A stretch of 64,000 bases of DNA from Actinomycetes bacterium (GTDB lineage Bacteria; Actinomycetota; Acidimicrobiia; Acidimicrobiales; Bog-793), in assembly GCA_021798985.1 (NCBI GenBank), contig JAJZBI010000008.1, forward strand, positions 1-64,000, written 5' to 3'. The position numbers were made by a program, and so were the translations under genes. A model generated the notes under the pieces. The model was not told the origin of the DNA. It was given only the letters and a program-made list of their open reading frames with translations, and made no database searches. This document shows, piece after piece, positions 29,885-40,053 of this stretch. The first letter of the stretch is position 1; each line of letters opens with the position of its first letter.

Positions 29885-31448
29885 GAACGTCGCTTTGGGG
29901 CCAGATCCTGCCGGCTTCGACACGATCGCCGTCGTCGACTTTGGGGCGCAGTACGCGCAGCTAATCGCGCGGCGGGTGCGCGAGGCGCACGTGTACTCCG
30001 AGATCGTGCCGCACTCGATCACCGCCGCCGAGCTGGCGGCGCGCTCGCCAAAGGGCATCATCCTCTCGGGCGGGCCGAGCTCGGTCTACGTCGAGGGCGC
30101 GCCGCGCCTCGACCCGGAGATCTTCGAGCTCGACATCCCCGTCCTCGGCATCTGCTACGGCGCCCAGCTGCTCGCCCAGCAGCTGGGCGGCGAGGTGGCC
30201 CGCACGGGGATCGCCGAGTACGGGCGCACGCGCCTCACCCGCGACCTCACCGCCACGAGCGCCCTCGTCGGCTCGTGGCCCGAGCGCTGCGACGTGTGGA
30301 TGAGCCACGGCGACTCGATCGTCGCCGCCCCGCCCGGGGCGATGGTCACGGCGGTGACCGACCAGGTGGCCGTCGCCGCCTTCGAGGACGGCGCGGCGCG
30401 CCGCTACGCCGTGCAGTTCCACCCCGAGGTGGTCCACACCGAGCGGGGCCACGAGCTGTTGAAGGCCTTCTGCCTCCAGGTCTGTGACTGCCGGCCGAAC
30501 TGGACCCACGTCTCGGTGATCGAGGCGGCGGTCGACCAGGTGCGCCAGGCGGTGGGCACCGGCCGGGTGCTGTGCGCGCTGTCGGGCGGCGTCGACTCGG
30601 CGGTGACCGCCGCTCTCGTGCACAAGGCGATCGGCGACCAGCTGACCTGCGTCTTCGTCGACACCGGGCTGATGCGCGCCGGGGAGGCCGAGCAGGTCGA
30701 GGAGACCTTCCGCCGCCAGTTCGGCCTCGACCTCGTCCACGTCAAGGCGAGCGACCGCTTCTTCGCCGCCCTGGCGGGCGTCAGCGACCCCGAGGCCAAG
30801 CGCAAGGTGATCGGCGAGCTGTTCGTGCGCGTCTTCGAAGAGGTCGCCTCGGAGGTGAGCGGGGTGGGCTTCCTCGCCCAGGGGACGCTTTACCCGGACG
30901 TGATCGAGTCGGGCAGCGGGCATGCCGCCACGATCAAGACGCACCACAACGTGGGCGGCTTGCCAGAGGACATGGAGCTCGAGCTCGTCGAGCCGCTGCG
31001 CCTGCTCTTCAAGGACGAGGTGCGGGCGATCGGCGAGGAGCTGGGGCTGCCCGAGGAGCTGGTCTGGCGCCAGCCCTTCCCCGGGCCGGGCCTCGCCGTG
31101 CGCATCGTCGGCGAGGTGACGCCCGAGCGTGTCGAGCTGGTTCGCGCCGCGGATGCCATCGTGCTCGAGGAGGTCCGCAACGCTGGGCTGTGGCGGGCGC
31201 TGTGGCAGTCCTTCGCGGTGCTGCCGGCCGTGCGCAGCGTCGGGGTGATGGGCGACGAGCGCACCTATGCCTACCCGATCGTCGTGCGCGCGGTGACGAG
31301 CGACGACGCGATGACCGCCGACTGGGCGCGGCTTCCCTACGAGCTGTTGGAGCAGATCGCCAAGCGGATCATCAATGAGGTGCCCGGGATCAACCGGGTC
31401 GCCTACGACATCACCTCCAAGCCGCCCGGCACGATCGAGTGGGAGTGA
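29877..31448 (+). CDS. guaA: GMP synthase (glutamine-hydrolysing)
   Basis: Converts XMP to GMP, 523 residues. The class I amidotransferase domain has GGPSSVY and GICYGAQ, with nucleophile Cys93, and [12 protein letters not shown] supplies the His-Glu pair. The ATP pyrophosphatase domain carries the PP-loop LSGGVDSAV at about 235-243. The dimerisation domain ends [11 protein letters not shown], the invariant GuaA terminus. The start overlaps the previous gene by 8 nt and the end overlaps pcrA. Confidence 0.97.
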   Translation: MAENVALGPDPAGFDTIAVVDFGAQYAQLIARRVREAHVYSEIVPHSITAAELAARSPKGIILSGGPSSVYVEGAPRLDPEIFELDIPVLGICYGAQLLAQQLGGEVARTGIAEYGRTRLTRDLTATSALVGSWPERCDVWMSHGDSIVAAPPGAMVTAVTDQVAVAAFEDGAARRYAVQFHPEVVHTERGHELLKAFCLQVCDCRPNWTHVSVIEAAVDQVRQAVGTGRVLCALSGGVDSAVTAALVHKAIGDQLTCVFVDTGLMRAGEAEQVEETFRRQFGLDLVHVKASDRFFAALAGVSDPEAKRKVIGELFVRVFEEVASEVSGVGFLAQGTLYPDVIESGSGHAATIKTHHNVGGLPEDMELELVEPLRLLFKDEVRAIGEELGLPEELVWRQPFPGPGLAVRIVGEVTPERVELVRAADAIVLEEVRNAGLWRALWQSFAVLPAVRSVGVMGDERTYAYPIVVRAVTSDDAMTADWARLPYELLEQIAKRIINEVPGINRVAYDITSKPPGTIEWE

Positions 31449-33793
31449 GCCTGTTCGGCGACGCCGCTGGCGGGGACCTGTTCGATCTCGACGCCGAGCT
31501 CGGTGAGGCCGCGCCGGGCCCGCTCGAGGCACACGGGCGCCCGCGCCCGGTCGGTGACGAGGAGGCCGCGGCGGCGCTCGTCGCCGATCTCAACCCCGCT
31601 CAGCGCGCCGCGGTGGTGCACCGGGGCGGCCCGCTGGTCGTGATCGCGGGTGCCGGGTCGGGCAAGACCCGGGTCCTCACGCGGCGGATCGCGCACCTGC
31701 TCGCGACGGGCACGTCGCCCTATCGCGTGCTGGCGATCACCTTCACCAACAAGGCGGCCGACGAGATGCGTCGCCGCGTCGCCGCGCTCGTCGGCCCGGT
31801 GGTCGACAAGATGTGGATCTCGACGTTCCACTCGGCCTGCGTGCGCATCTTGCGGCGCAACGCCGAGGCCGCCGGCTACCGCGCCGGATTCACGATCTAC
31901 GACGACGGCGACAGCCGCCGCCTCGTCGACCACGCGCTCGAGGACCTCGGCATCGATGCCAAGCGCTTCCCCGCCCGCGCCGTGCTCGGCGCGATCAGCG
32001 CCGCCAAGGCCGAGCTGCTCGACCCGGCGCAGTACGCGGAGCGGGCGTACACGATCTATGAGCGCAAGATCGCCGAGGTCTACGCCGAGTACGACCGCCG
32101 CATGCACGAGGCGAACGCGCTGGACTTCGACGACTTGCTGCTCGCCACCGTGGCGCTGTTGCGCCGGGACGAGGCCGTGCGCGCCGAGTACGCCGAGCGC
32201 TTCGAGCACCTGTTGGTCGACGAGTACCAAGACACCAATCGCGCCCAGAACGAGATCGTCACCTTGCTCGGCGCCACGCACCGCAACGTCTGCGTCGTCG
32301 GCGACTCCGACCAAAGCATCTACCGCTTCCGCGGGGCCGAGATCCGCAACCTGTTGGACTTCGAGGTCGCCTTCCCGGACCAGACGACGATCGTGCTCGA
32401 CCAGAACTACCGCTCGACCCAGACGATCCTCGATGCCGCCAACGCCGTCATCGGCAACAACCTCGTGCGCCAGGACAAGCGGCTGTGGAGCGCGCTCGGA
32501 GCCGGGGAGAAGATCAAGCGCTTCCGCGCCGGCGACGAGCGCGCCGAGGCGAGCTTCGTCGCCCACGAGATCGCCACCTTGCGCCGCGAGCACGGCGTGC
32601 GCCTGGACGAGGTTGCCGTCTTCTACCGCACGAACGCCCAGTCGCGCGCCATCGAGCAGGCGCTCGCGGACCGGGGCCTTGCCTACAAGGTGATCGGCGG
32701 CACGCGCTTTTACGACCGCCGCGAGGTCCGCGACCTCCTCGCCTACCTCCGCCTCGTCGTCAACCCGACCGACGAGGTCTCCTTGCGCCGCGTCATCAAC
32801 GTGCCAAAGCGCGGGGTCGGGGCGACGAGCGTCGCCAAGCTGGCGACCTTTGCCCGCGAGCAGCGCTGCAGCTTCGCCGAGGCCCTCGAGCGCGCCGGCG
32901 AGGCGGGTGTGACGGGCAAGTCGGCGGCCGGCATCGCCAGCTTCGGCTCCCTCGTCGTCGCCCTTGGCGGCCTTGGCGACCGGGCCCCCGCCGACGTCGT
33001 CGCGGAGGTGCTCGCCCGCACCGGCTACCTCGATGCCCTCGAGGCCGAGGCGGCGAGCGGGGCCGCGAGCCGCGTTGAGGCCGAGGGGCGGATCGAGAAC
33101 CTCGAAGAGCTCGAGACCGCCGCGGCCGCCTACGACGACCTCGCCGTTTTCCTCGAGGCCTGCTCGCTCGTCGCCGCCACCGACGATCTCGAAGACGGCG
33201 ACGGCCGGGTCGCGCTGATGACCCTGCACGCCGCCAAGGGGCTCGAGTTCGCGACGGTCTTTTTGACCGGCATGGAAGAGGGCGTCTTCCCTCACGACCG
33301 CGCCCTTTCGGAGCCCGACGACCTCGAGGAGGAGCGGCGCCTGTGCTACGTGGGCATCACCCGGGCCCGCGAGCGGCTCTATCTCACCCACACCTTCGTC
33401 CGCACCCTCTTCGGGGCGACGCGCGACAGCCTGCCGAGCCGCTTCTTGCGTGAGATCCCCGACGAGCTCGCCGAAGACGTCGAGAGCGCGTTCTCCTCGG
33501 GCGGCTTCGGGCTGCGTGAGGCGGCCTGGGGCAGCCGGGTGGGCCTGCGCGAGCAGGTCGGCAACGCCCTCGGTGCCGCCAAGCCCGGTGCAAGCGCCCC
33601 GCGTCCGGTGGCCTCGACAGGGGCGGAGTCGCTCGGCCTGTCGGCCGGCGATCGCATCGTGCACGCCCGGTGGGGCGAGGGGACCGTCGTCTCGGTGCGC
33701 GGGGAGGGCGAGCGCGCCGAGGCGGACATCGCCTTCGTCCGCCAGGGCACCAAGCGCTTCCTCCTCGCCCTCACCCCCCTCAAGCGCGCGTAG
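31445..33793 (+). CDS. pcrA: ATP-dependent DNA helicase UvrD/PcrA
   Basis: Superfamily 1A 3'-5' helicase for nucleotide excision repair and clearing of replication conflicts, about 782 residues. Motifs: Q-motif [11 protein letters not shown], Walker A AGAGSGKT, Ia [74 protein letters not shown]-terminal Tudor-like module ([17 protein letters not shown]) binds RNA polymerase in PcrA. The first 50 residues are acidic and variable. GTG 31445 overlaps the guaA stop (GTGA); GTG 31439 is an alternative two codons earlier. Confidence 0.95.
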   Translation: MSLFGDAAGGDLFDLDAELGEAAPGPLEAHGRPRPVGDEEAAAALVADLNPAQRAAVVHRGGPLVVIAGAGSGKTRVLTRRIAHLLATGTSPYRVLAITFTNKAADEMRRRVAALVGPVVDKMWISTFHSACVRILRRNAEAAGYRAGFTIYDDGDSRRLVDHALEDLGIDAKRFPARAVLGAISAAKAELLDPAQYAERAYTIYERKIAEVYAEYDRRMHEANALDFDDLLLATVALLRRDEAVRAEYAERFEHLLVDEYQDTNRAQNEIVTLLGATHRNVCVVGDSDQSIYRFRGAEIRNLLDFEVAFPDQTTIVLDQNYRSTQTILDAANAVIGNNLVRQDKRLWSALGAGEKIKRFRAGDERAEASFVAHEIATLRREHGVRLDEVAVFYRTNAQSRAIEQALADRGLAYKVIGGTRFYDRREVRDLLAYLRLVVNPTDEVSLRRVINVPKRGVGATSVAKLATFAREQRCSFAEALERAGEAGVTGKSAAGIASFGSLVVALGGLGDRAPADVVAEVLARTGYLDALEAEAASGAASRVEAEGRIENLEELETAAAAYDDLAVFLEACSLVAATDDLEDGDGRVALMTLHAAKGLEFATVFLTGMEEGVFPHDRALSEPDDLEEERRLCYVGITRARERLYLTHTFVRTLFGATRDSLPSRFLREIPDELAEDVESAFSSGGFGLREAAWGSRVGLREQVGNALGAAKPGASAPRPVASTGAESLGLSAGDRIVHARWGEGTVVSVRGEGERAEADIAFVRQGTKRFLLALTPLKRA

Positions 33794-33794
33794 C

Positions 33795-33814
33795 GGGCCC
33801 CTCGTCCCGGGCCC
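33795..33814 (+). terminator. Hairpin after pcrA
   Basis: Two GGGCCC arms flank CTCGTCCC two nt after the pcrA stop, followed by TTT. A short intrinsic-type terminator is possible. Confidence 0.4.
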
Positions 33815-33915
33815 TTTGGCCTCAAGGCGCGACCGATCTCGCCGATAGATGACGAGGACCCTCCGCTGACCGTGGCGGCGGGCGAGAGGCCGCGAGACGC
33901 GGCGACGAGGATGCG

Positions 33916-36321
33916 ATGAGGACCCCGAAGCGCACAGAGGGAGCGACCCGCCTGCCGGCCACGCGCCTGAGCGCGCGCCGGGCGCGGCGCGGCGGCCTCG
34001 TCGGCCTCGTCCTCGTCGTCCTGCTCGGCCTGCTCTTTGCTGCCCAGCAGGCGGACTCGGCCTACGCGCAGGGCAATGCGCGCGCCAAAGAGGCGTTCCG
34101 CGCCGAGGGCTCCTCGGTCGCCTCGGCGCTGTTGACCTCGATCGAGCGCGATCAGGATTACATGGCGACGCTCCGCTCGCTGTTCTCTCAGTTCCCCGGG
34201 ATTACTAACCGCCAGTTCGCCCGCTGGAGCGCGGGCCTGCGCACCGCCTCGCGCTATCCCGGCGACATCGGATATGGCTATATCGAGCTGGTCCGGCGGG
34301 CCGACCTGCCGCGCTTTCGCGCCGAGATCGCCGCCGATCCGCCCCTTGGCCACACGCCCGCCCCCTTCTCGATCCTGCCGGGCGGCTCGCGGCCGACCTA
34401 CTGCCTGATGCGCCTGGCGGCAGGCGCCCGCTTTGTCATCGAGCGCCAGGCGCTCAGCTTCGACTACTGCTTCCCCTCGCCCCTCTCCCCATTCCACGCC
34501 AGCTTCCCGCTCGCGGTGCGGCGGGGAGCGCTCGCTGCTGCCGGGCCGATCTCGATGTTCCCCGACGTCTTTTTCATGGTGGAGCCGGTCTTTGCCGGTG
34601 CCACCGTGCCGAAGAGCGTGGCGGCGCGCCAGCGCGCCCTTCGGGGTTGGGCGGTCGGGACGTTCTCGGCGAGCGCCACGGTCACCCCGGCGCTTCGCGG
34701 CCAGCAGCACCTCGCCGTAAGGTTGCGCTTCCTCGTCCCCGGCGAGCGCCCGATCACCCTCGCCACCCTCGGCGGCCATCCCCGCGGCCGCCATCTCGCC
34801 CTCGCGGACCCCGCCGGGGCGGGGGCATCCTGGCAGGTCGTCGTCACCGGCGGGCCGGGCTCGGGCGCACTTGGTGACGCGCTGACGATCGGTGGCCTCG
34901 TGCTCGGCCTCACCGTGGTCCTGGCGCTGCTGGTCCTCCAGCTCATCCGCTCGCGCACCCGGGCGCTCACCCTCGTCGACGAGCGCACCGGCGAGCTGCG
35001 CCACCAGGCCCTGCACGACTCGCTCACCGGGTTGCCGAACCGGGCGCTGGTCGTGGACCGCGCCGAGCAGATGCTGGCGCGCGCCCAGCGCGAGGATGTG
35101 GCGACGGGGATCTTGTTCGTCGACCTCGACAACTTCAAGGACATCAACGACAGCTTCGGCCACCAGCGCGGGGACGAGCTGCTGCAGGCGGTGGCGCGGC
35201 GCCTGGTCGCCGTGGTGCGGCCGAGCGACAGCGTCGGGCGGCTCGGTGGCGACGAGTTCGTCGTCCTCGTCGAGGACCGCTCGGTGGACGAGGCGTCCGC
35301 GCTCGTCGCCGGGCGCATCCTCGAGGCGCTGCGTGAGCCCTTCGAGCTCGAGGGCCTGGCCGGGGTGAAGCTCGCGGTGCGTGCCAGTGTCGGCGTCGCC
35401 TTCTCCAAGGCCGGCAGCGCCGAGGAGCTGCTGCGCGACGCGGACGTCGCCCTCTACCAGGCCAAGCAGGCAGGCGGGGGCCGCTACGTCGTCTTCCACC
35501 CCGACATGCAGCTGGCGGTGCTCGAGCGCCTCGGCCTCGAGATCGACCTGCGCCAGGCCATCGAGGAGCGCCAGCTCTACGTCGACTACCAGCCGATCTT
35601 CGACCTGAGCAGCATGGAGATGACCGGCGTCGAGGCGCTCGTGCGCTGGCGCCATCCCCAGCGCGGCGTGCTGGCACCGGACGTCTTCATCCCCCTCGCC
35701 GAGCGGACGGGCCTGATCGACGGCGTGGGGCGCTTCGTTCTGACCGAGAGCTGCGCCCAGGTGGCGCGCTGGGCGCAGGCCGGCCACATCGTGCACCTGT
35801 CGGTGAACATCTCGGGGCGTCAGCTCGACTCCGACGCACTGCGCGACGACGTGCGCGCCGCGCTCGCCCACAGCGGCCTCGACGCCCGCCAGCTCACCTT
35901 GGAGCTGACCGAGACCGTCTTGATGAACGACGCCGACAGCACGCTCGCCCGGCTCCGAGCGCTGAAGGAGCTCGGGGTGCGGATCGCCATCGACGACTTC
36001 GGCACCGGCTACTCCTCGCTCGGCTACATCCGCCAGTTCCCGATCGACACCTTGAAGATCGACCGCTCCTTCATCGCCGCGGTGCCTCGCTCGCCCGAGG
36101 CCCGTGCGCTGCTGCAGACCCTCGTCCAGCTCGGCAAGTCGCTCGGCCTCGACACCTTGGCCGAGGGCATCGAGGACGAGACCCAGCTCGTCGAGCTGCA
36201 GCGCCAAGAGTGCGACCAGGGCCAGGGCTTTCTGTATTCGCGCCCCGTCGCCCCCGAGGCGATCGAGGAGCTGCTCGCCGGCGCCAAGCCGCGCCTTGAC
36301 AGCGCCGCGCGCCTCGGCTGA
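33916..36321 (+). CDS. Membrane-anchored CHASE-like/GGDEF/EAL cyclic di-GMP protein
   Basis: It has 801 residues. One membrane helix (about 27-45) is followed by an extracytoplasmic CHASE-like sensor (about 50-315; the RYPGDIGYGYIELV region is CHASE-typical) and a second helix (about 322-345). The GGDEF domain (about 365-520) retains the catalytic GGDEF motif at 444-448 and DLDNFKDINDSFGH. The EAL domain (about 535-790) retains EAL at 573-575, the Asp pair DDFGTGYSS and LAEGIED. Both halves therefore look catalytically competent. No c-di-GMP effector is adjacent. Confidence 0.92.
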   Translation: MRTPKRTEGATRLPATRLSARRARRGGLVGLVLVVLLGLLFAAQQADSAYAQGNARAKEAFRAEGSSVASALLTSIERDQDYMATLRSLFSQFPGITNRQFARWSAGLRTASRYPGDIGYGYIELVRRADLPRFRAEIAADPPLGHTPAPFSILPGGSRPTYCLMRLAAGARFVIERQALSFDYCFPSPLSPFHASFPLAVRRGALAAAGPISMFPDVFFMVEPVFAGATVPKSVAARQRALRGWAVGTFSASATVTPALRGQQHLAVRLRFLVPGERPITLATLGGHPRGRHLALADPAGAGASWQVVVTGGPGSGALGDALTIGGLVLGLTVVLALLVLQLIRSRTRALTLVDERTGELRHQALHDSLTGLPNRALVVDRAEQMLARAQREDVATGILFVDLDNFKDINDSFGHQRGDELLQAVARRLVAVVRPSDSVGRLGGDEFVVLVEDRSVDEASALVAGRILEALREPFELEGLAGVKLAVRASVGVAFSKAGSAEELLRDADVALYQAKQAGGGRYVVFHPDMQLAVLERLGLEIDLRQAIEERQLYVDYQPIFDLSSMEMTGVEALVRWRHPQRGVLAPDVFIPLAERTGLIDGVGRFVLTESCAQVARWAQAGHIVHLSVNISGRQLDSDALRDDVRAALAHSGLDARQLTLELTETVLMNDADSTLARLRALKELGVRIAIDDFGTGYSSLGYIRQFPIDTLKIDRSFIAAVPRSPEARALLQTLVQLGKSLGLDTLAEGIEDETQLVELQRQECDQGQGFLYSRPVAPEAIEELLAGAKPRLDSAARLG

Positions 36322-36378
36322 GCACCAGATGTGGCCGCGACCCTTGCGGGGGCGGCGACCAAAGCGCATGCTTCGCCG

Positions 36379-37497
36379 ATGGAGCTGCGCACGACGCCAC
36401 CGTTTCGCGCCGATCACGTCGGGAGCCTGCTGCGGCCGCCCGAGCTGCTCTCGGCGCGCGCCGAGTTCGCCGCGGGGCGCATCGGCGCCGGGGCCCTCAA
36501 GGCGGCCGAGGACCGGGCGATCGCGTGGGCGGTCGCCCTGCAGCGAGACGCCGGCCTGAAGAGCGTCACCGACGGTGAGTTCCGCCGCACCTCGTGGCAC
36601 ATGGACTTCATCTACGAGCTCGGCGGGATCGAGCCCGGCAGCGAGTCCTTGCAGGTGAGCTTCAAGAACGCAGCGGGTGAGACGTCCTTCACCTCGGCTG
36701 CGCTGCACGTCACCGGCCCGGTCCGGCTCGAGCACACGATCTTCGGCGAGGCCTATTCCTTCCTCGCCGCGCAGGCGGGCGACTCGGTTGCCAAGTTGAC
36801 GATCCCTTCGCCGAGCATGGTGCACTACCGCGGTGGCCCGGCGATGCTCGACCCGGCCGTCTATTGCGACCCCGAGCCGTTCTGGGCGGATTTGTCTGCG
36901 GCCTATGCCGAAGAGGTGCGCCGGTTGGGGGCGCTCGGGTGCCGCTACCTGCAGCTCGACGACACCTCGCTCGCCTACTTGAACGACCCCGCCCAGCGGG
37001 CGATGCTGAGCGCGCGCGGCGACGACGCCGAGCACCAGCACCTGCGCTACATCCGCCAGATCAACGCCGCCTTGGCGGGCCGCCCCGACACGATGGTGGT
37101 CACCACGCACTCGTGCCGTGGCAACTTCCAGTCCTACTGGGCCGCCGAGGGGAGCTATGACTTCGTGGCCGAGGCGCTGTTCAACGAGCTCGACGTCGAC
37201 GGCTTCTTCTTGGAGTACGACGACGAGCGCTCGGGCGGCTTCGAGCCGTTGCGCTTCTTGCCAAAGGGCAAGGTCGTGGTGCTGGGGCTCGTCACCACCA
37301 AGCGCGGCGAGCTCGAGTCCAAGGACGCGCTGAAGGCCCGCATCGAGGAGGCGGCGCGCTTTGCCCCCATCGAGCAGCTGTGCCTCTCGCCCCAGTGCGG
37401 CTTCTCCTCGACGGTCGAGGGCAACAAGCTCACCGTCGACGACGAGATCGCCAAGCTCCGCTTGATCGTCGAGGTGGCCGAGGAGGTCTGGGGCTGA
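36379..37497 (+). CDS. MetE-like cobalamin-independent methyltransferase (YxjG/YxjH type)
   Basis: It has 372 residues, half the length of MetE, corresponding to the C-terminal catalytic barrel. The start MELRTTPPFRADHVGSLLRP is typical of the short family; GTG 36331 would add 16 unconserved residues. The zinc site is visible as His244 and Cys246 (THSCRGN), an acidic LEYDDERSGG region and Cys340 (QCGFSST). SVTDGEFRRTSWHMDF is characteristic. It probably transfers methyl groups to a thiol or homocysteine-like acceptor; the methyl donor is unknown. Confidence 0.85.
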   Translation: MELRTTPPFRADHVGSLLRPPELLSARAEFAAGRIGAGALKAAEDRAIAWAVALQRDAGLKSVTDGEFRRTSWHMDFIYELGGIEPGSESLQVSFKNAAGETSFTSAALHVTGPVRLEHTIFGEAYSFLAAQAGDSVAKLTIPSPSMVHYRGGPAMLDPAVYCDPEPFWADLSAAYAEEVRRLGALGCRYLQLDDTSLAYLNDPAQRAMLSARGDDAEHQHLRYIRQINAALAGRPDTMVVTTHSCRGNFQSYWAAEGSYDFVAEALFNELDVDGFFLEYDDERSGGFEPLRFLPKGKVVVLGLVTTKRGELESKDALKARIEEAARFAPIEQLCLSPQCGFSSTVEGNKLTVDDEIAKLRLIVEVAEEVWG

Positions 37498-37516
37498 GCC
37501 CGCTCCGGCCCGCGTG

Positions 37517-37541
37517 CGTCGCCCTTGGAGCGCGGGCGACG
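37517..37541 (+). terminator. Hairpin after the MetE-like gene
   Basis: CGTCGCCC and GGGCGACG (8 bp) surround a 9-nt loop 20 nt after the stop. There is no U-tract. Confidence 0.35.
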
Positions 37542-37606
37542 ACGTGTGCTGGCGGGGATCGGGCGACGATCGCCAAGAAGGGTCCGGACGAGCAAGTGAG
37601 GTGAGG

Positions 37607-37978
37607 ATGTTGGGCCAAGACGACGCGGCGACGCCGGCTCCTGGCGTCTCGGTCGAGTTGCTGGCGGCGCTCGACCTCGGCCCAGAGATCACGGGCATGC
37701 AGGGCCGCCAGTTGCGCATGCGCCGGTTCACCTTCGCGCCCGGCGCGATCTTCGGTCCGGTCCACGAGCACAAGGACCGGCCCGGGCTCGTCTACGTCCT
37801 TCAAGGGACGATCACCGACCACCGGGCGGGGATCGCCAGGGACTACGGGCCGGGAGCCGGCTGGCCCGAGGAGCACGAGACGATGCACTGGCTCGAGAAC
37901 CGGGGAACGCTCCCGGCCATCGAGATCTCCGTCGACGTGGTTCGCCTTGGCGAGGAGCAGATCGCTCCGTCGCCATAG
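37607..37978 (+). CDS. Cupin-domain protein
   Basis: A small single-domain cupin of 123 residues. Motif 1 is GPVHEHKDRPGLVYVLQGTI, with two His and a later Gly. Motif 2 is weaker, around GWPEEHETMHWLEN. The N-terminal 35 residues are unconserved. GTG 37601 is an alternative start. Cupins bind a divalent metal and range from isomerases to storage or sensor roles; no substrate can be proposed. It converges on the heliorhodopsin gene with 175 nt between them, in which I see no further gene. Confidence 0.7.
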   Translation: MLGQDDAATPAPGVSVELLAALDLGPEITGMQGRQLRMRRFTFAPGAIFGPVHEHKDRPGLVYVLQGTITDHRAGIARDYGPGAGWPEEHETMHWLENRGTLPAIEISVDVVRLGEEQIAPSP

Positions 37979-38153
37979 GACAGCCGCGGTCGCTCGCGTG
38001 CCGGCGCGCCACGCCGCTCGGATCTGGCCGCCCGGGCGACGCCCATCCCTACTGGCCGGTGCCAAGCCGACGGACCTTGAACGCGGAACTCCCGCCAGCG
38101 CCCCAAACCAGCGTGCTCGCGCGACGGCGCGTGCGATCAGCGCCGGCGGGCGA

Positions 38154-38927
38154 TCAGTGGGCGGCAGTCGAGGCCAGCGTGGAGGCGAAGATCTGCCACG
38201 CGAGGAGGGTCTTTGCCGCCAAGGAGAGCGTGACGTAGACCCGCTCGCCCACCAGGTACTCGCGCCATCGCCCCACCCGGCGATATTGGAGCCATTGGTT
38301 GACGGCGAAGCAGTTGAACGCCGCGAACAGCGAGGCGAAGATCGCGTAGACGAACGCCGGAGGGTGGAGGTCGGCGCCCGGCCCGGCGAGGTAGACAGCG
38401 ATCGCTGCCCAGGGGACGATGCCGGCCAGGCAGCCGAGCCAGAAGGGGCCAAGGCTCCCCCCGGGCGGTTCGTCGCGCTCTTGAAGCCAGCCAAAGCCGA
38501 TCATCGAGGCGTTGACGCCGATCAGCGCGACGAGGGCGCCGACGTCATCGATGCCGACCAGCATGGCGATGAGCACGATCATGACCGACGCGCTGAGCGA
38601 GTACTCGAGCCATCGATAGGGATTGCGCTGGTTCGCCAGCTGGGCCTGGTAGGCGGGCCACGCCGGCCCGGCGATGGCGAGGTGGGCGACCGCAGACAGC
38701 GCGAAGAAGGCGGCGATTGCCCAGGCGAAGCGGAGGTCGAACAACGTGACGGTGCGAGTCCCGACCCCAGCGCCGGGCGGGCCAGTCATGTACGAGGCTC
38801 GCACCGGCAAGGAGAACGCGTTGGCGAAGACCACGACGGCGATGGCCTGCGCGGCATGCAGCATCCCAGCCGCCAGGTTGTAGGAACGGAGCCGAACCGG
38901 CACCGCCCAGCGCGCATGGGTGCCCAC
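38154..38927 (-). CDS. Heliorhodopsin
   Basis: Seven-helix retinal protein of the heliorhodopsin family, 257 residues (the type member 48C12 has about 253). Matching blocks are RSYNLAAGMLHAAQAIAV in helix A, the loop SYMTGPPGAG, NPYRWLEYSLSASVMIVLIA in helix C, NASMIGFGWLQE, FWLGCLAGIVPW, FAVNQWLQYRRVGRW and YVTLSLAAKTLLAWQIF in helix G. Lys239 is the retinal Schiff-base residue and Glu108 the counter-ion equivalent of Glu107. Family knowledge: heliorhodopsins have an inverted topology, slow photocycles and no established ion-pump activity. GTG 38927 gives the expected short N-terminus. No retinal or carotenoid gene occurs in the window. Confidence 0.95.
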   Translation of the reverse strand: MGTHARWAVPVRLRSYNLAAGMLHAAQAIAVVVFANAFSLPVRASYMTGPPGAGVGTRTVTLFDLRFAWAIAAFFALSAVAHLAIAGPAWPAYQAQLANQRNPYRWLEYSLSASVMIVLIAMLVGIDDVGALVALIGVNASMIGFGWLQERDEPPGGSLGPFWLGCLAGIVPWAAIAVYLAGPGADLHPPAFVYAIFASLFAAFNCFAVNQWLQYRRVGRWREYLVGERVYVTLSLAAKTLLAWQIFASTLASTAAH

Positions 38928-39059
38928 GCCTTCAGCAAACGCCGCCGGCGCAGCGACGGCCAGGGCCGAACGTCCCTTTGCGCCATCTTGTCGATCACGG
39001 CGGGGATAGGGCCAGACCCGTTGGTCCCGGCCCCCCCGTGCGTCGGGCGGCGCGCCGCG

Positions 39060-39779
39060 CTACTGGATCCCGCACACCTGACCGAGGGCGGCGGGGACCG
39101 CCACCGTCTGTCGCCCGTCGGCTGTGCAGTAGGGGTTGGGCCGCGCGAAGTCGACGGGATGCCATGTCCCGTGCCCGTAGCGCATCAAGGCGCCGTGTGG
39201 CGCGCCGACCGGCCCGGTGGAACCGGGTGCCAAGGCGTCGCTGCGCTCGATCATCACCGAGATCTCGGCCAGGTTCCCGGCACAGACGAGGTGCCCGTTG
39301 TAGACGACGCGGACCTTGCTGCCGTAGTCCGACTGGAGCGCCGCCAGCATCGGGGCGATGGCGCACGGCGCCTGGAGTGGCGCCTGCAACAGCGGCGAGG
39401 AGGCCGCCACGCGATAGGCGTATTGGACGACGCTGAAGCGGAGCCCGTCACGCGTCCGCTTCGGCGCAGCGAACCTGAGCGTCGCGAGATAGCGCACCAC
39501 GCGGCCGCGGGCGCAGCTCGGCGTGCACGAGTTGTGCACGTAGACGGCGGTCGCCGTCGCCGAAGCTGCCGTCCAGCTCGTCCAGTGGATCTTCTCCAAA
39601 GAGGCGCTCGCGTCCGTGCAGGACAAGGCGTAGCGCGCCGGCCGGACCACTGCTTCGCCCTGGCAGGTGAGCACGCGTACCGCGCTGGGGGCGCTCGTCG
39701 CGCTGGGGGCGCGACCTGCGAGCGGCACGATGGCGACGCTGAACGCTCCAAAGAGCGCCAACCCGGCGAGTTGGTTCAC
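39060..39779 (-). CDS. Secreted cysteine-rich hypothetical protein upstream of heliorhodopsin
   Basis: It has 239 residues. The signal segment is VNQLAGLALFGAFSVAIVPLAG. The mature part has an actinobacterial extracellular module: VLTCQGEAVVRPARYALSCT, then IHWTSWTAASATATAVY and NSCTPSCARGRVVRYLATL, a Cys/Trp pattern seen in many secreted proteins of the phylum. Further Cys in APCAIAPM, LVCAGN, PYCTADG and QVCGIQ suggest disulfides. GTG 39779 has an AGGGAGG ribosome site; the frame is open 39 codons further but without a signal-like start. It lies 132 nt upstream of the heliorhodopsin in the same direction. Function unknown. Confidence 0.75.
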   Translation of the reverse strand: MNQLAGLALFGAFSVAIVPLAGRAPSATSAPSAVRVLTCQGEAVVRPARYALSCTDASASLEKIHWTSWTAASATATAVYVHNSCTPSCARGRVVRYLATLRFAAPKRTRDGLRFSVVQYAYRVAASSPLLQAPLQAPCAIAPMLAALQSDYGSKVRVVYNGHLVCAGNLAEISVMIERSDALAPGSTGPVGAPHGALMRYGHGTWHPVDFARPNPYCTADGRQTVAVPAALGQVCGIQ

Positions 39780-40053
39780 AAGGGCCGCGCCTCCCTTCCT
39801 CCACCAGCATTGCGGCGCTCGAGGCCGAAGGCCAGCCAGCACCCATCGCGTGCACTGTGCCAGGTTCGCCTCGCTGGGATTAGGGCCAAAGGTCACCTCG
39901 GCGCCCGTGGCGCACCCGTTCGCCCTCGATCGTGTCTCCGGCTCGACGGGCGAGGTGCGGCCGTGTGCCCTATGGCCTTGGCCGGCCGCGTGTCGTCCTT
40001 GGGCGAGGCTGAGGGCAGCGGCACGCCCCGACGCCCCGGTCGGGACCTTGGTC

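Noticed and set aside
31403-33664. A 753-codon minus-strand open frame
   Set aside because: It mirrors pcrA, which has all helicase motifs on the plus strand.
33379-37773. A 1464-codon open frame on the minus strand
   Set aside because: It runs antisense to the 3' part of pcrA, the GGDEF-EAL gene and the MetE-like gene, all with clear motifs. Its translation is Arg/Glu/Gly-rich and low in complexity, typical of antisense frames in high-GC DNA.
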